A stretch of 64,000 bases of DNA, taken from positions 719,417 to 783,416 of the forward strand of contig VYZB01000209.1 in NCBI GenBank assembly GCA_013397455.1, written 5' to 3'. Origin of the DNA: Crotophaga sulcirostris. Its lineage: Eukaryota > Chordata > Aves > Cuculiformes > Crotophagidae. The notes below the pieces were generated by a model that searched no databases, had not been told where the DNA came from, and saw nothing but the letters and a program-made list of their open reading frames with translations. Shown here piece after piece: positions 1-12,839 of this stretch; position 1 is the stretch's first letter, and each line of letters opens with the position of its first letter. The translations under genes were made by a program, and so were the position numbers.

Positions 1-2480
1 GCCCCCAAGCTCATCCACCTTTTTCTCAGAGACAAAAGGTTGTAAAGGGGGCCAAAAACTCAGTGCTTTGATACCGTTCCCAAACATATGGGAACGTACG
101 GCTTCATGAAACTGCATTTAACAGATGTTTAAAGAAAGACAACTAACAGATTCAGAATGTAGTAATGAGGAAAAAAAGACAATGTACATAAATTCAGCTG
201 CATGTCTCTTTATAGCGCTACCAATGCCCCGGAGACAAAATGCAAATGAGTCTACTTATTTGCAATATGACACTCTTCATTTTATATTTAATATTTTAGG
301 TCATTACTAAAACTGATTTTCTTCTGAAGTGATTTCTTCTGGCATCTAAATGGAGGGAGATTTACACAGTCTGCAGCGTTTTGTACTTTGTCAGTTCAGA
401 GAGTCGTTAAAAAAATCTTGACTATCAATTTCAGATTTCAAAAGTAAGTGAAGAGGCCCCATGCAGGCTCCACACACAACCTCTGTGTCAGGCAAGCGTC
501 CCGGAAACATCTTTCTATTTAATTTTGCAACTTCGGAGCCCCAAATTTGAGTTGTAGATAGTTTTGGAGCCCAAAGACCAACTGTTCGGTTTAGCAAACC
601 AACAATGTCTGCTCATTTTGTCCCAATCTTTTCAGCTTAAATATTCACAATGTGCCATTATTACTGAATCATTATCTGCCTTTAGCTCTGACAACAGCAT
701 CATAAGGGCTATGAAAGGCTCCTTTCTTCTCATGATTAGTCTCTAAAACATTTCCTCATCTTACAGTGCTTTGCAGCTTCCCAGAATGCACCGCTCAATT
801 ACAGTGCTGAAATTAACTGTATGCCACTCTTATTTATTGATAAAAGAATAATCAAGTGCTCCAGCCCATAGCCTGCTTTGGCCACAGGTTTTATATCAAG
901 TTTCAAGTAATGCATTTTTTTAACTCTTTGAATCCTCTTATAAATGGGTGGCATTGTCTGCGGCGCAGTGACAACATTGTGCCGCTCGCTGTGGCGCACA
1001 AGATAAAGCACCCTTCACTTGCGTGGAGTAATCTTGTTGAAAATAGTTGTGTAAGACTGACACTTTAAAAATTAATCTTGAAAGGGAAGAGTTTGTTTGG
1101 TTTTTTATCACTGCGATTGATCAGGCTCCAAAGAAATCAGATGTAAATAAAACTGGGATACAGAACTTGCTAAACTTTATTCTGGAAGTTGCATGTGCAC
1201 GTCAAAAGATGCTGCTGGATGTGTTGCTGAGTGAGATTATTTTAGTCGAAGAGGACAATTGGAAGACTTTTTGTATCTGTCTCTGTGGGATGTTCCTTGC
1301 GTGGACTGTATTAATTGCTCAGGAACGGAATGCAGGGCTTTGGCTCTCCTACGCGGTCTGTTTTGAAATGTGACATTAAATTGTGATTTAGCAGATAACA
1401 CGCACAAAGCAAACTGTCCCAGAAACAATGGGCTCGTTTCTCTGGAGGCTGGCGCTGAAATCCCGATTGACTTCAAAGAGACCGGACCTGGGCTTCAAGT
1501 TCCTATCGCTTCTACCGAAGCAAAAAGATTTTCTATCCAGTGCCAAAGAATAACGTGTAATTGCGCTATAGCTTGGTCCAGCGCAAGAATGAAAATAAAA
1601 ACACTTTCTAAACCTCAAAGATACTTGCTAAGCCATGTATACATTAATCATTTATACCACATGATTATTGTTCATTATTTGGGCAATAACAAATGGAAGG
1701 GTGTGGGGGTTAGTGTGGGTTTTAACAAACCACATTCTATTTAAGCAAAGCCAACTATTAAAGAAAGACCTAACTTGCCAAACCAAGATAAATATATGCC
1801 ATTATTATGATCACATAAAAGCTACTACTCCCGGCATTACAATTTCTCTTATAATTGGTACTATTATAATTAAATGAATGCATATGTTTACAGTTCTTCT
1901 TTGAACGGTGAAGTGATTTAGCAATGATGGTGTCTCTAATTTCTTTTAACTGTACTGGCAAACTTCACTTAAACAGTGGTCTAAATACCACATTGCCACA
2001 ATAAATTAGTAAAGCATCTAGTAAAGTCTATACATGTTGTTACTGAGTTTAAATGCCGCAGAATGAAACAGTTCGTCACCCTTCAGCATACCCAGGTCAA
2101 AAAAAGATGCACTCCTCAGCCGGAATAAGATATGGTAAAATTGTTACATGTAATATATATTTTAAATAGGAATACACCAGCAGTCACAGAAGCCTACAGT
2201 CTTTTTTCTAACATGGATCAAATGTATAAAATTGTTCCCCAGGAGTATCTGCCCAATTTTAAGTAATACAGTTCAATAACATATTTGTAAGTTGTCAGCT
2301 TACATGAAAAGGTGGCAACACACAGGATTTATGCGTATCTTTACTATTCTAAGCGTTTGTTTGCACTGACGCTCTAGTCATTACAATAAACTAGTGCTAG
2401 AAAAGTTAATAACGGGCTTTTTCGCATAATGAATTTTTATGTCGACCCACTACAAGAATTTGTATGGTATACAGCACATC
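1..2480. other. AT-rich noncoding DNA, no gene recognised
   Basis: No protein family is recognisable in any frame. Two overlapping plus-strand open frames (1047-1373 and 1370-1744) have no known domain, start context or splice signal that would make them convincing. A small inverted repeat with 7-base arms (CGTTCCC and GGGAACG, spacer of eight) lies near 75-96. The stretch from about 780 to 1640 keeps scattered CpGs in an AT-rich background and shows no low-complexity DNA, which is the texture of conserved noncoding elements, but conservation itself cannot be seen here. Confidence 0.5.
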
Positions 2481-5340
2481 ATCTACAACTTGGGTTACGG
2501 AGTGAGACTGAGCCTTGAGTCCCATGGATTGCCAAACTGTCTCCGAGCGCGCGGCACGAGGGCACATCTCCTGCATGCCAAATGAAGGCGAGGGGCTCTT
2601 CCAGCTCTGTTGCTACGACAAGACCCACGGTTGGAGACCTGAAGTGGTGCTCTCAGCTTCCAACCAGGGCGAGCATTGTCAGCATCTCCCATAGTGACCG
2701 TGGTTGGTAAGGAACTTACCTGGAGGAAAGACTTTTGAGTCTGTGTTTCTCATAGTTTGACTCAACTCATTGTAAACATTTTGGAAAATTTGGGTTAAAT
2801 TGGAACTGTCCTTGCTCAACTTTACAGCTCCTGTGAGTCAGGTTGACACAACGTGACCCTGACGATGTTTTAGTTCATGTTTGAGATGTTGATTTGGACG
2901 CTAAAGTTCTCTGGGAAAACAGAATTTGCTGACCCGGAATGAGAGAAGGTTGAAAGACAAAAGAAAAACGAGTGCAGGCTGAAGCGCGGGCTGTGCACAA
3001 AATGAGGACTGTTTATGGCACTGTTTCAGCACTTGGGCAAACAGATCAGGAGAAAAATCAGTTGAGTTTCCTTCCAAACCAGGTGAATAGAACCAGAGGC
3101 CCTGGTAAAAACTGCTGGGGTTTCAGGCCAGTACGTGTGGGTCATTACTCCAGAGGCTTCAGAGAAGGCTAAAGAAAACAGGATTTTTTTTCCAAGTCTT
3201 TCTACTAAGCCTGACTAGCAATTATAGTAAGAAAAATAAGGTAAGCTGTAATGTTTGAGTTTAATAAGAGAAACACAGCAGTATGTGAACAGAACTTCTG
3301 ACTTAATATTTTTTAACAGATGTTTTATAAAGTACAGATTTAAAAGATTTGCCTGTCTTATTGTTCTGGTTGTTGCCATATTATATGGCTACATTTTCAG
3401 TCCCAGATTTTCCCAGCTGTAACAGTTAAATAGTGAGGGGTATAAGCCTGGATGCTGTAGGCAAAATGCCCAAAATTTTTCTCTCCCATGGAAAAATACC
3501 CCAGTATAAAGGCAGTGATGAGAAGGCGGAGTTAATCCTTTTGGCAAAGGAATAATCTCCATACTCTTAAAAATGGATATGGTCATTTTAATGCACACTA
3601 TTTTATGAACGATGCTTTAACTGTGCTGCCAATTAGCAGAGCCTTAAAAATACCTCACTTATACAGGCCTGATAACTGTCTTTCTTAACCTTTAACTGAC
3701 CCTTTTTGTTTTTGCCATGCTCATAAACCAGCATATGAACTATCAAAGAGAATGGCACTGAACATCGATTCAACTGTTATATATTAAAAAAGGGGGGGGA
3801 AAAACCCAAATAAAAAGAAAAAAAAAAGAGAAAGGAATGAAACCCAGCTGGTTAGCCAACTTTTAAAAACCGTAAGCAGAAAACATGCTCTTCTAATTGG
3901 ACAGAGAAGACAAGATCTGGAATAGGTGCAATTTTATTACTGCAACAGCGATCCACATAGCCCACACTCTTTTCAAAGCACGAGCCCCGTGGAGTTTTAT
4001 CGGACATCTGGAGCAGAGCTCTGGCAAGATGCTGAGGGACTGGGGCTCCCATTGATCTCTGCACTGGCAACAGGCGCTCCAGCCTTGCAGAGGGAAGCTC
4101 TCTCCGAAGGGTAATGGATGAAGTATTTTGCTCAAAAGAGTACAGAGCAGGATATTTTTGCTTTTACCCAGGAGGTATAAGGCGTATTTCAGATATTTGG
4201 CCTTGAGACCCTGTGACTCCACAGCAAGTCTGAAAAGAAATGGCTGACAAGAGCAGGCTATGGCAGTCAATCCAAGGCTATTGAGTTTTTCAAATACACC
4301 TAAAATAGATTCTGCTATATTTCATCTCAAACTGTATGTATTCAAACATATGGCCAAGGGAAGAGATATATGCAAAGGCTTATGCACACACAATGTTTAG
4401 CATCTACTTTCAAAATATATCTCACAAGAATTTCAGGAGGTCCCAAAATAGCAAATATTATTTGCTTGATTATTAACATCTTCTCCTTTTATACCACTCA
4501 GTTGAAAAGTATGCAATCACTGGGTATTTTTGGTGGCCTCTCAATCATGTCAAAGATCGTAAGACAAGCAGATGGTGTACATCTGGGCTTACCCAGCAGT
4601 AAGGGGAGTATCTCCAGCACAGGTAGAAAGATAAAGACACGACTAAACATACACCACTCTGCTTGGACCAGTGCAATGGGACGAGTCCCATGTTTCTATT
4701 TACCTGTCTGGAGCAGGATGACCCAGAGAGGTACAACAGCAAACAGCACTTATGACATGAAACAAAAAGAAATCTTGCAACATCTCCAGCCCAGCTCTGG
4801 GCCACACCACCGGATTAGGTTGCCCCGGCTCATTTACCGCGGAGTCGAGAAGGAAGAAGTTAATGACAGAGATTTGCAGGGAGGCAATCAGGGTGAGCCT
4901 CCCTGGGATTTCAGCGGAGACGTAATGAGGGGCCAAGGCACCCCATAGCATCAATCACCAGCAGAACACCATTTAACTCTGCAGACCAACATCGATTTGC
5001 ACTGAGAACCTACCCCAACCTCTCTAACATTATTTAGGTTTCTTTTGGCCACATGGCCAGAGTTCATACGAGCAGCAAGTTTACGGCCAAAGTCTGCCCT
5101 GAAGCACCGTTTTGCTCACTTGCATAAGAGCAAAAAATCACCCTTGCCTTGGCCTGTCCTCACACTGCTAAAGCTCTGAGGCAGTTTTTAGAAGTAGTCT
5201 CAAAGACCCAAAGAGATTTAGGAAGTTTATTAGTAAGGGCCTGTTGCTATTTTGCTGTGAAGAGGGCTAATCTGGATCTAAGGGATGAAATCAGCAGTAT
5301 TTATTATTCACATCAGATGGAGTTATGTGTGCTCTAGCTC
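2481..5340. other. Noncoding DNA, no gene recognised
   Basis: Mixed-composition noncoding sequence. It holds one pair of strong minus-strand splice-like signals (listed separately at 2720-2928) and a low-complexity A/G patch near 3787-3834. The 192-codon plus-strand frame at 4370-4948 overlaps two minus-strand frames and has no recognisable domain, so I treat it as chance. Confidence 0.5.
2720..2928 (-). other. Candidate noncoding exon bounded by strong splice signals
   Basis: Read on the minus strand, a long pyrimidine-rich tract (about 2931-2970) ends in AG at 2930-2929. After 209 bases a perfect consensus donor follows, CCAG|GTAAGT, with the GT at 2719-2718. I checked all three frames of the enclosed sequence and each contains stops, so if it is an exon it belongs to a noncoding RNA or a UTR. 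Decoy exons with good signals are common in vertebrate DNA, and nothing else here (promoter, poly-A site, neighbouring exon) supports transcription. Confidence 0.2.
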
Positions 5341-7260
5341 CTAACATCAAACTTTAACTGTTTTTTCCATAACACTGTTCTGAAAGAGGCCAACCACCTT
5401 CCTGCCTGAGACATCCAGAGCATGCCACTAAAAGTGTGAAAAGTTTCAAGTGTTACTTTCCACCATTAAGACAGCTTTATCATCATACTGTGTGGAAGCC
5501 TCTATTGTGAAGGTTAGGATGCAACTAATTGCATCTAGACTAACGTAGAGGCTGTGCAGCTTGCAGAGCACTTACTGCATTGTGCCCAGATCTAGATGCC
5601 ATGCATAGTTCATTGGTTCTTTCTTTTCTTCTTTTCTTTTCTCCCTGCACCCCCCCTCCCTGAAATACCAAAATATCAGATAGCTGATGACAGGGAAGAA
5701 ATGTTAACACTGTAGTTTGAAAGTTTTTAACCCTTGCCTTTCATCATCTAACACTTATTCAATCTCATGCCCCTTGCTTCACTGCTTCAAAACCTCCCGT
5801 ACATACCAAGGCGATGACCACAATGTAAGCTTGTGCACTGACTGATTAGATTTAATTAGATGGATACTTTGTTCAACTGATCTTTCAGCTATAGAAAGTA
5901 TTGGGTTACTTAACCATATCAGTGAAAACATTGCTTACATGTTTGAATGCGATGGATGTGCGACACTGTGCCACATTAAAAAGTGCAATACTTGGCTAAG
6001 TTTTAATGGCTGCAGTGAGATATATAAAGACCTATTTTAATTGAGGTTGAGTCTCCGGAAGATTGTCTCATTTTTCCCACTAGATCTGTCAGCTTGGGGA
6101 AATGCGATGCCCCTATGTGTGATCCTTGTCCTGCCTACGTTCTTAAACCATCACCACTACTGTAAACTATTCTTTTTCCCTTTTTAGAAAAAAATAATAA
6201 ATAAAATCTTGCTTCTTTCCCGTTTTGCCACCATGTGTTCTTTCTATCTGCATCCCACCACCAGCCCTCCGTGCAGCACCTGGCAGTGCAGAGCAGGCTG
6301 ATGTTTTTCCACGGGAGCAGTTCCAGTGGCAGAGCACCAGTCCATCCATCAGGCACCGAGCAGCCCGATAGCGCACTGGCACGGAGGGCAGCAGCCTCTG
6401 GCTCCTTAGCCAGCAGGGCTCTGGCAAAGCACAAGCACAGGATCACAACCAAACTCTTTGGCATCGCCGCCTTTCCACAGTTAAAGTATAATAATTAGCA
6501 CAAACCCCACACTCTCTGCAAACACGAGGCGCTCTGCTGCTAACAGGAGCAAGGCAAAGCACAACCGGTTACTCTGGAAAAGTCTATGGGCTCGGTCAGC
6601 CTGGCAAAGAAATTCCTCGTACGGCTCTGCTGGCAAACTGCTCTACTGTAACTGTACCTTATACAAATAAAAAATGCTTTTGCCAATAAAGTTCATACTA
6701 GGTCCCCCAAAGCAACGGGTTGTTTTGACAGAAATGCCTTTAACACTAAGCCTTTTGCCAGTACACAAATGCTGTACACAAAATGACAAATTTAGAAGAA
6801 ATACATAATGCTATTACTTGAAGTAAAGTTTCTGCTGTAGCCATGGTTCAGTTTAAATGCTAATTTGAAATATTAAGCTTATTCTACTTATTTTACTTAT
6901 TTATTTTGGATTTATATATTTTACCTATTGTTACTTTTTAGTTTGTTTCCTCTCATCCAGAACTTACAACTCACAACTGAGATGAAGCTTGTTATAAAAC
7001 TTTCAGTTTAATTCAATACTCAGAGCCCACGTAGGATACTGCTTTTAAAAAACAGCTCCATATAATTATTATAATCTCAGTGATACCCAGAGCTCAGCTC
7101 TCCCTGGTCAATAATTAGTGCGATTGTGGCTTAATACAATTTTCCTTTTTTTTCCCCCTGAAGCAAATATAATCTTTTTAGATCAATTTGTAGATTGTTA
7201 CCCTAGAGGAAGAGAACAATGTAAACAAACGCTTTTTTTTAATACCATATTAACTCATTT
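5341..7260. other. AT-rich noncoding DNA with a pyrimidine tract
   Basis: No gene recognised. A pyrimidine-rich tract occurs at about 5618-5662. The open frames at 6135-6498 lie on both strands over the same bases, as expected from GC-richer DNA, and have no domain signature. The rest is AT-rich with short A/T runs. Confidence 0.5.
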
Positions 7261-10200
7261 AATTTGCACACAGATAAAAGCGTGAAAATATTTTGTTTTG
7301 CTGGCGAAGGGACATCCTCGTACTCCGGCGAGCACTGCTGCTGCAGCAGATCAGGCCTGAGCATGGACTGGAGAACACGCAAAACCTCTGTGCCGAAAAT
7401 CAAACCCACGTGCAGCATCAGTTATTTACACACTAAAGGGCCCCAATTCTTCATCGCAGCGCTGCTACTTTCAGCTCTGGTGGAACTAAGCTGCTTTAAC
7501 CTGGCAGCCCCGAGGAAAGGGAATCCCTGCGTGGCATTCGGCCACCACCTCCTCCGCTGGCTGGGGGACAGTGGGCACGGAGGGAAGGTCCCAGGGTCCT
7601 GGCACGGCCAGGCTGCCAAACCAGTCCTTGGGAAGTGCTGGCAGCCTGCAGAGCAGCCTTGTTACAAACTCATCCCTCTCTTGCACAAACTTCTCTACGG
7701 CTGGGCCAGCCCGGCCACACAGCTCCTCTGGGTCCCTGGCCATCGCCGGTCCCACACTTGGCTACTGCACAAGTCCAAAGTTCCACAGCACGGCAGCGCC
7801 TGCCAGATCTCGTTGGGTCTGGATGAAGTTTCACTCTGCAGAGCCAGCAGAGGACACAGTAGTTGAACATTGAAACAAGTTTATGAGGAGGAAAGGGAAG
7901 GCAGAAGAAGGGTCGAGGAGGAACAGGATGCCTGGTGTGGGCTTTAACAGAAGGTGCGAAACACAAGTGGTAACCACAGAGCAATGTATACAAATCACTT
8001 TTACCACCAAACCCTGCCTGCTTCTCGTATGTATTACCCAACTGAAGTTAACAAGTCCCATTTTAGTCAGGCTACTGCCCTCTTACACCAGTGCTGTGGG
8101 GTAAAGGGGATGACAATCAGGAAAAATTAGCTTTGTCTAAAAATTAGCTTTGTCTTGAAGCTCCTTCAGGCAACTGCAGAGGAGCCCGAAAGTCGCCTGC
8201 AGTCCCACCCCCTGCGTCTGCCCGTGCTGTGAGGATACAAACAGAGGCAGCAACTTGATGGAACTTCAATGGTACAAAACCGCGGTATCTATATGGAGGA
8301 GACAGGGTGTGATTGTACTTCAAACTCCATGAGAAATGTGTGGCACTGACACATTTTCCCATCGCCACTTCCCCTACACTTCCACGTCTAACAACAGTTC
8401 CTAGTTTAATGATCTGAGGGAGTTGGGGGTGAATCTGCTTTTTATTACTCAACTTATATAAGAAACCACCATTGTGATGGATGAGGCAGAAGGCAAGGGA
8501 CTTCCAAAACCAGACAGGGACTCTGAATACAACAGGCAGCTAAGTGAGACATATTAACACGTCAGTGCTACAAAAATTTCACTTAATTGAAGAGGGATTC
8601 ATAAGAATACCATCTGGGAACACCTAAAGAGCCCTTCTGCGGGCTGGAACAAGAGTTTGTAAATGCATCTCTGCCTAGACACCTTGCACACAACAGTACC
8701 TTGACTTACAGCGTAGGTGTGCTATAGGAGAATAAATTTGTTTACAACAAAATTATGGGACTGCCTGCATGGAGATAGTTTTCTGTATCTTGTTTGAATA
8801 GTATACTTGGTATTCAATGGCTTTTTTGGGAGACAATACTCATCAGTCAACTGAAGCACATCATTTTGAATCATGAATATCTCTGCACCCAGTGAAGAAT
8901 TTAAAATCTTGAAGGAGTCTCCCTGCTACAGCCATCTGCCCATTCCTCCCCAAAATGTATGGATCTGTGGCCAAGGCACGATCTACAGCCAACTTACTCG
9001 TGTCCCCTGCCACCGCCTCTACCACAAGGCCATGTTCCCACTATGGATTACATTCAGACCATTAGTCTTCAAAAGAGCAGAATTTGCCACTAATGCAACC
9101 GGAAACAACGGTAAGAAAGCCTCCCATTAATGACAGTCAGCTTAATATAACAACCGACTTCTACATTTCTTATCTGAAAATACCTCCCCTGCAAGCGGTG
9201 GATACATTATGGGCTTAAAAAGAATTATGAATGCATTAATTCCTGTCAGATTGGTAGCGTCCTAACCCACAGCTCCTTCACCAACTGACCTGGGTAACAT
9301 TAAGTGAGAACGATATAATTTAGTAAATGAGGGCCCGACTGTGCACCATGCACTTGGGCTGTTATTATACTGTGGATACCCACCTTATCCTTTCTAGGAC
9401 CTTTGATCTTTTCCTCTTTGCTCTTCTGTGTCTGTACTAACATAGACTTATGTGTCTACTTTTACGTAGCAAAGGCAGTTGTTATTCTTTATCCTGTGTT
9501 GCAAATGCACCGGATCTCGGGGCCGCACCTGGCTGGGACGAGGGCAGCCATGTGCCCTGCTGCTGGACGCTGCGGTGGCCGGCGCGCGCAAGAGGATCGG
9601 CTTGACTCCATGTGGGAACCTTTGCATGAACGCACTGCAGCCCCAGCCCCAAGTGTGGCTCTGCTGCTGCCTGTTCCCTAAAATAACTGGTCCCTGCATG
9701 GGAAGAACACGAAAGCCCAACTCTTTCCCTGCCACAAGGCAGAAACGGAGTCTCTTCCATCACAGGAAAGGAGAGAACATCCTGACAAATGCCTGCGTTT
9801 TGGACGGGTGACAAAGCTGTCATGGGAAAGAGGCGGCAGCTCCCTTCAGAGACGGGAGGTGGGGAGCGGGATCAGGAAACTTGTGAGCTCTCCTGGCAGC
9901 CCAGGTCTGGCGGTGGGCCACCAGCCCCCCGCTCCCTGCAGCAGATCGGTGCTTAAACACAAGCAGATTGACACTGAATGCTCGGTGCCTGCTCTGTGGT
10001 TCCTATGAAACAAATTTGGTATTTGGAGACCTGAGTCTGTTGGAGAGGTTACACAACCCATATTCACCTCCAGAATTAGCACAGCCCAGTACCTCATGGG
10101 CTGTTTCGGCAGAGACCGAGCCCCAGCTTGACCTGGAAAGTCACCTCTCCCACCAGTTCCCAGAAGGTCCCTGCAACGGCCTGGACAAATGTCTCGGGGA

Positions 10201-10430
10201 GCATGCTCCACCACCTCCTTGCTGCCTCTGGGCTGCCCCACGGCGTCCTCTTCAGCTATCTGCACACGTATCATTCACCCTTCTTCATACAGAGATCATA
10301 CGGCAAAAGGGTTGTGTGTGTACACAGAGGGTTGGGATGAAATTAAACTGGAAGTGGGACAAAGATCTTTTAAAGCACCATGTTGCATGCCCTGTTCTTG
10401 GGTTCTGTAAATCGTGACCTGCCATATGTT
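7261..10430. other. GC-richer noncoding stretch, no gene recognised
   Basis: GC content and CpG frequency rise at about 7480-7760 and 9520-9620, and open frames appear on both strands there (the longest is 200 codons, 7264-7866). Their translations are cysteine-, serine- and proline-rich without domain motifs and they overlap each other antisense, which points to composition rather than selection. A 17-bp exact tandem duplication lies at 8122-8155. Confidence 0.5.
8122..8155. repeat. 17-bp exact tandem duplication
   Basis: The unit AAAAATTAGCTTTGTCT occurs twice with no spacer (8122-8138 and 8139-8155). This is typical of a small replication-slippage duplication. No function is inferred. Confidence 0.95.
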
Positions 10431-12700
10431 ACCCTGGTACAGTCCTCCACATGCACCTCCTGGCTCCAGGAGAAACCCTTATCCCGTGGGGAGACTATTA
10501 ACTTCCAGCATTCCCAGGTAATTTGTACATTTGGGTTTTGCTCTCCATAAAAACTGTCAGGATTTCATCCTACTTAACTATCCTCTTCTTGGAGCTCTGT
10601 CAGGTGCCTGGCCTCATGCCTGCTTTTAGGAGTCTCAAAACCAAACGTAACTGGGGAGAGAGGCAAATACCTCCAGAGAGAAAATGAGAGCACTGTTGCC
10701 TCTACAGAGGTGTGTGCTGCTTGCGGCTTGCAGAAGTAGTAATATATATGCCTGGACAGTAATTTTACCCTGCTTTATTGATTAAAAAACAGACTGTTTA
10801 TCTTAATTCCTCAAGTTTTTAGTATGTTCTTCAATGGCGCAGTTAGATTTATGACGTTAATGGTATTCCTGTGCAAACAGTGTATTTCCAGCTTTCAAAT
10901 ATGCATATGAAAATGTTCTAAAAAGAAATATTTTCATAAATGGTAATATTACCAAAGTCACCATTACCACTAAGTAATGAACTTCATATGCATGATTCCA
11001 TGTGCATTTTCTTCTTAATCAGTTTTTAAAAGTTCCGCATAGTCCTCCTGCTACTGGCCTGATGCACCACTGTCTCACTCCACTCTGTGGCCGTGCAAAC
11101 TCTCATGTTTTGATGGTGTAAAACTGGAGTAACACAGTGATGAATCAAGCCCTAACACAAAGAATACACTGTATACATTTTTATTGCATAATTTATTGTT
11201 TTTTCCACTGAGCTGGCTATATTGTTTTATCCATTTGCGTGACAGGATGTCTAGGAAACAGCTGAAAGAATTATTTGCAGTGAATTTAAAATACACTGTT
11301 TAAGCAAGCTGCAGTCACAAAAATCTTTGTTAAACAAATAACAGGGTGCTAGCCTTGTGTCAGAGTGGGAAACTTTTATCTCATTCATATCATAAACTGC
11401 ACGTATGATAGGTACAACAGTTCTGCCTCTTTCATTGTGCACGCCGAGGCCCCTGTCTAGCTTCACCCACATAAAAGCTCGGTCAAAGTCAGCTCCTCGA
11501 GCTTGCCCAGGACAGACAGCAGACAAACAGCCTTCCTACTGCAACCATGGCTCCAAGCAGGGGTTGGGGTTGTCTTCTCCAGCTGCACCCATCTCTCTCC
11601 ACCAATGAAAAACACACCCACGTGACTTGTTGTGACTAAACACCTAACTCTGAGAAAACCAAAGGAGGATTTCCCTTTCAAACCTGGAGGATAAATCTCA
11701 TTAAATTAAAGAAAACAATCTGGTAAGAATGAAACCACAGATATCATCATTGAGGAAACAAGAAGAGATGAACCTAAAGGCTGCAAAAAACGTTGGAGGT
11801 AGGCTTCAAAACCTGATGTCAGGACTGCAAGTGCAACAGTTTAGTGCAAGCAGGAGATACAAATAACAAGGTTTTTTATCTCTTACTGCACATGTGCAAC
11901 AAATAAGTCCCTGAGGGTCAGCTTCAGGATGGGGTGGCCTTTCCTTCAGGTTTACAACATTTCGTGAGTTTAAGCAGGACAATGGATATTATTTATCCAC
12001 CGTTTCTGGAGCTTTATCATTAGGAAATGCGCTCTCAAACCAACTTCAAGCTGCCTCAATGCTTGCAGCCCAGACTAAAAGCCACAACCATGCAACATTT
12101 ACTGCTCCTGAGAGCCCTTCTCTGCAGCTACCAACTACCCACTGGAGGACATAGGCATGTTGAGTGACATTTGGGAGGGGACAGTCTTCTATGTCTAATA
12201 CTAAGATCCTCAGAGGCACTTGGTGCTCACATTTTGCTTGGGAACATTTCCCACATGTTCAGTTAGACTGGGACTTTCATACACTTGAATGTCCTGGTCT
12301 GGGACACAGGGATCAAAATCCCACCTGAGCTCTTTGCAATTGCTCCCAGACTCTGCAACCTGAAAGGACCCACTCCAGCAGCACACTATTCACTGGTTGG
12401 CAAATAGATGCATACATTGGAGACATGGACAAGCCATAAGCTGAGGGTTACAGTGTGATTGTCTCTGAGAAGGTTTCTCCGCAGTTAATGGTTAATCAAA
12501 TTTGTTTTAACTGCAAATTACTGGTCAGCAATTTTATTTACCATCGACGTCCATTTTGATCTGGTTAAACTTGAGATCTGTACTTGCATCACTGAAAAAA
12601 GATACCCAACAATATTGCTTAAGACTGAGACAATCCCCTAGGCTTGTTTCCTTTTAACCCAGGAAAGGAAGTTTTTGAAGTAGTAACACCAACATTTACA
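10431..12700. other. AT-rich noncoding DNA, no gene recognised
   Basis: No coding signal. A perfect 14-bp palindrome, TGGTAATATTACCA, lies at 10941-10954. Short antisense-overlapping frames at 11251-11681 have no domains. Confidence 0.5.
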
Positions 12701-12714
12701 AAATCCAGAGTTTG

Positions 12715-12835
12715 GCATCCACTGACTAATTAATCTTCACACATTATTGCCATTTCATGGAAAAGGAAGGTGAAGCAGAGACAAGTCCCCAAAGCCCCAA
12801 GCAGGTCAAAGGCAAAACTGGGTTTGGACTTCATA
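12715..12835 (+). repeat. Ancient MIR/L3-like SINE or LINE 3'-end relic
   Basis: The order of short motifs follows the familiar 3' half of MIR/L3/CR1-type elements. A TTAATCTTCACA-type start comes first, then a degraded fill of the 'cattt-tacagatgaggaaactgaggc' kind (here CATTTCATGGAAAAGGAAGG), then an 'aagcaggtcaaaggcaaaactgg' segment and a 'gggtttggact' end. The match is from memory and heavily eroded. A chance match or another old family is possible. Confidence 0.4.
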
Positions 12836-12839
12836 AAAG

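Noticed and set aside
890..912. TTCAAGTAAT, the start of miR-26
   Set aside because: Only ten bases match and no hairpin partner is visible.
1047..1744. Two successive plus-strand open frames (108 and 124 codons)
   Set aside because: No domain, no splice signals and no family resemblance. In 64 kb such lengths are expected by chance.
4370..4948. 192-codon plus-strand frame
   Set aside because: Overlaps antisense frames and has no recognisable domain, in single-exon form without promoter or poly-A evidence.
7264..7866. 200-codon plus-strand frame
   Set aside because: Lies in GC-rich DNA with several overlapping frames on both strands. The translation is low in information and has no motif.
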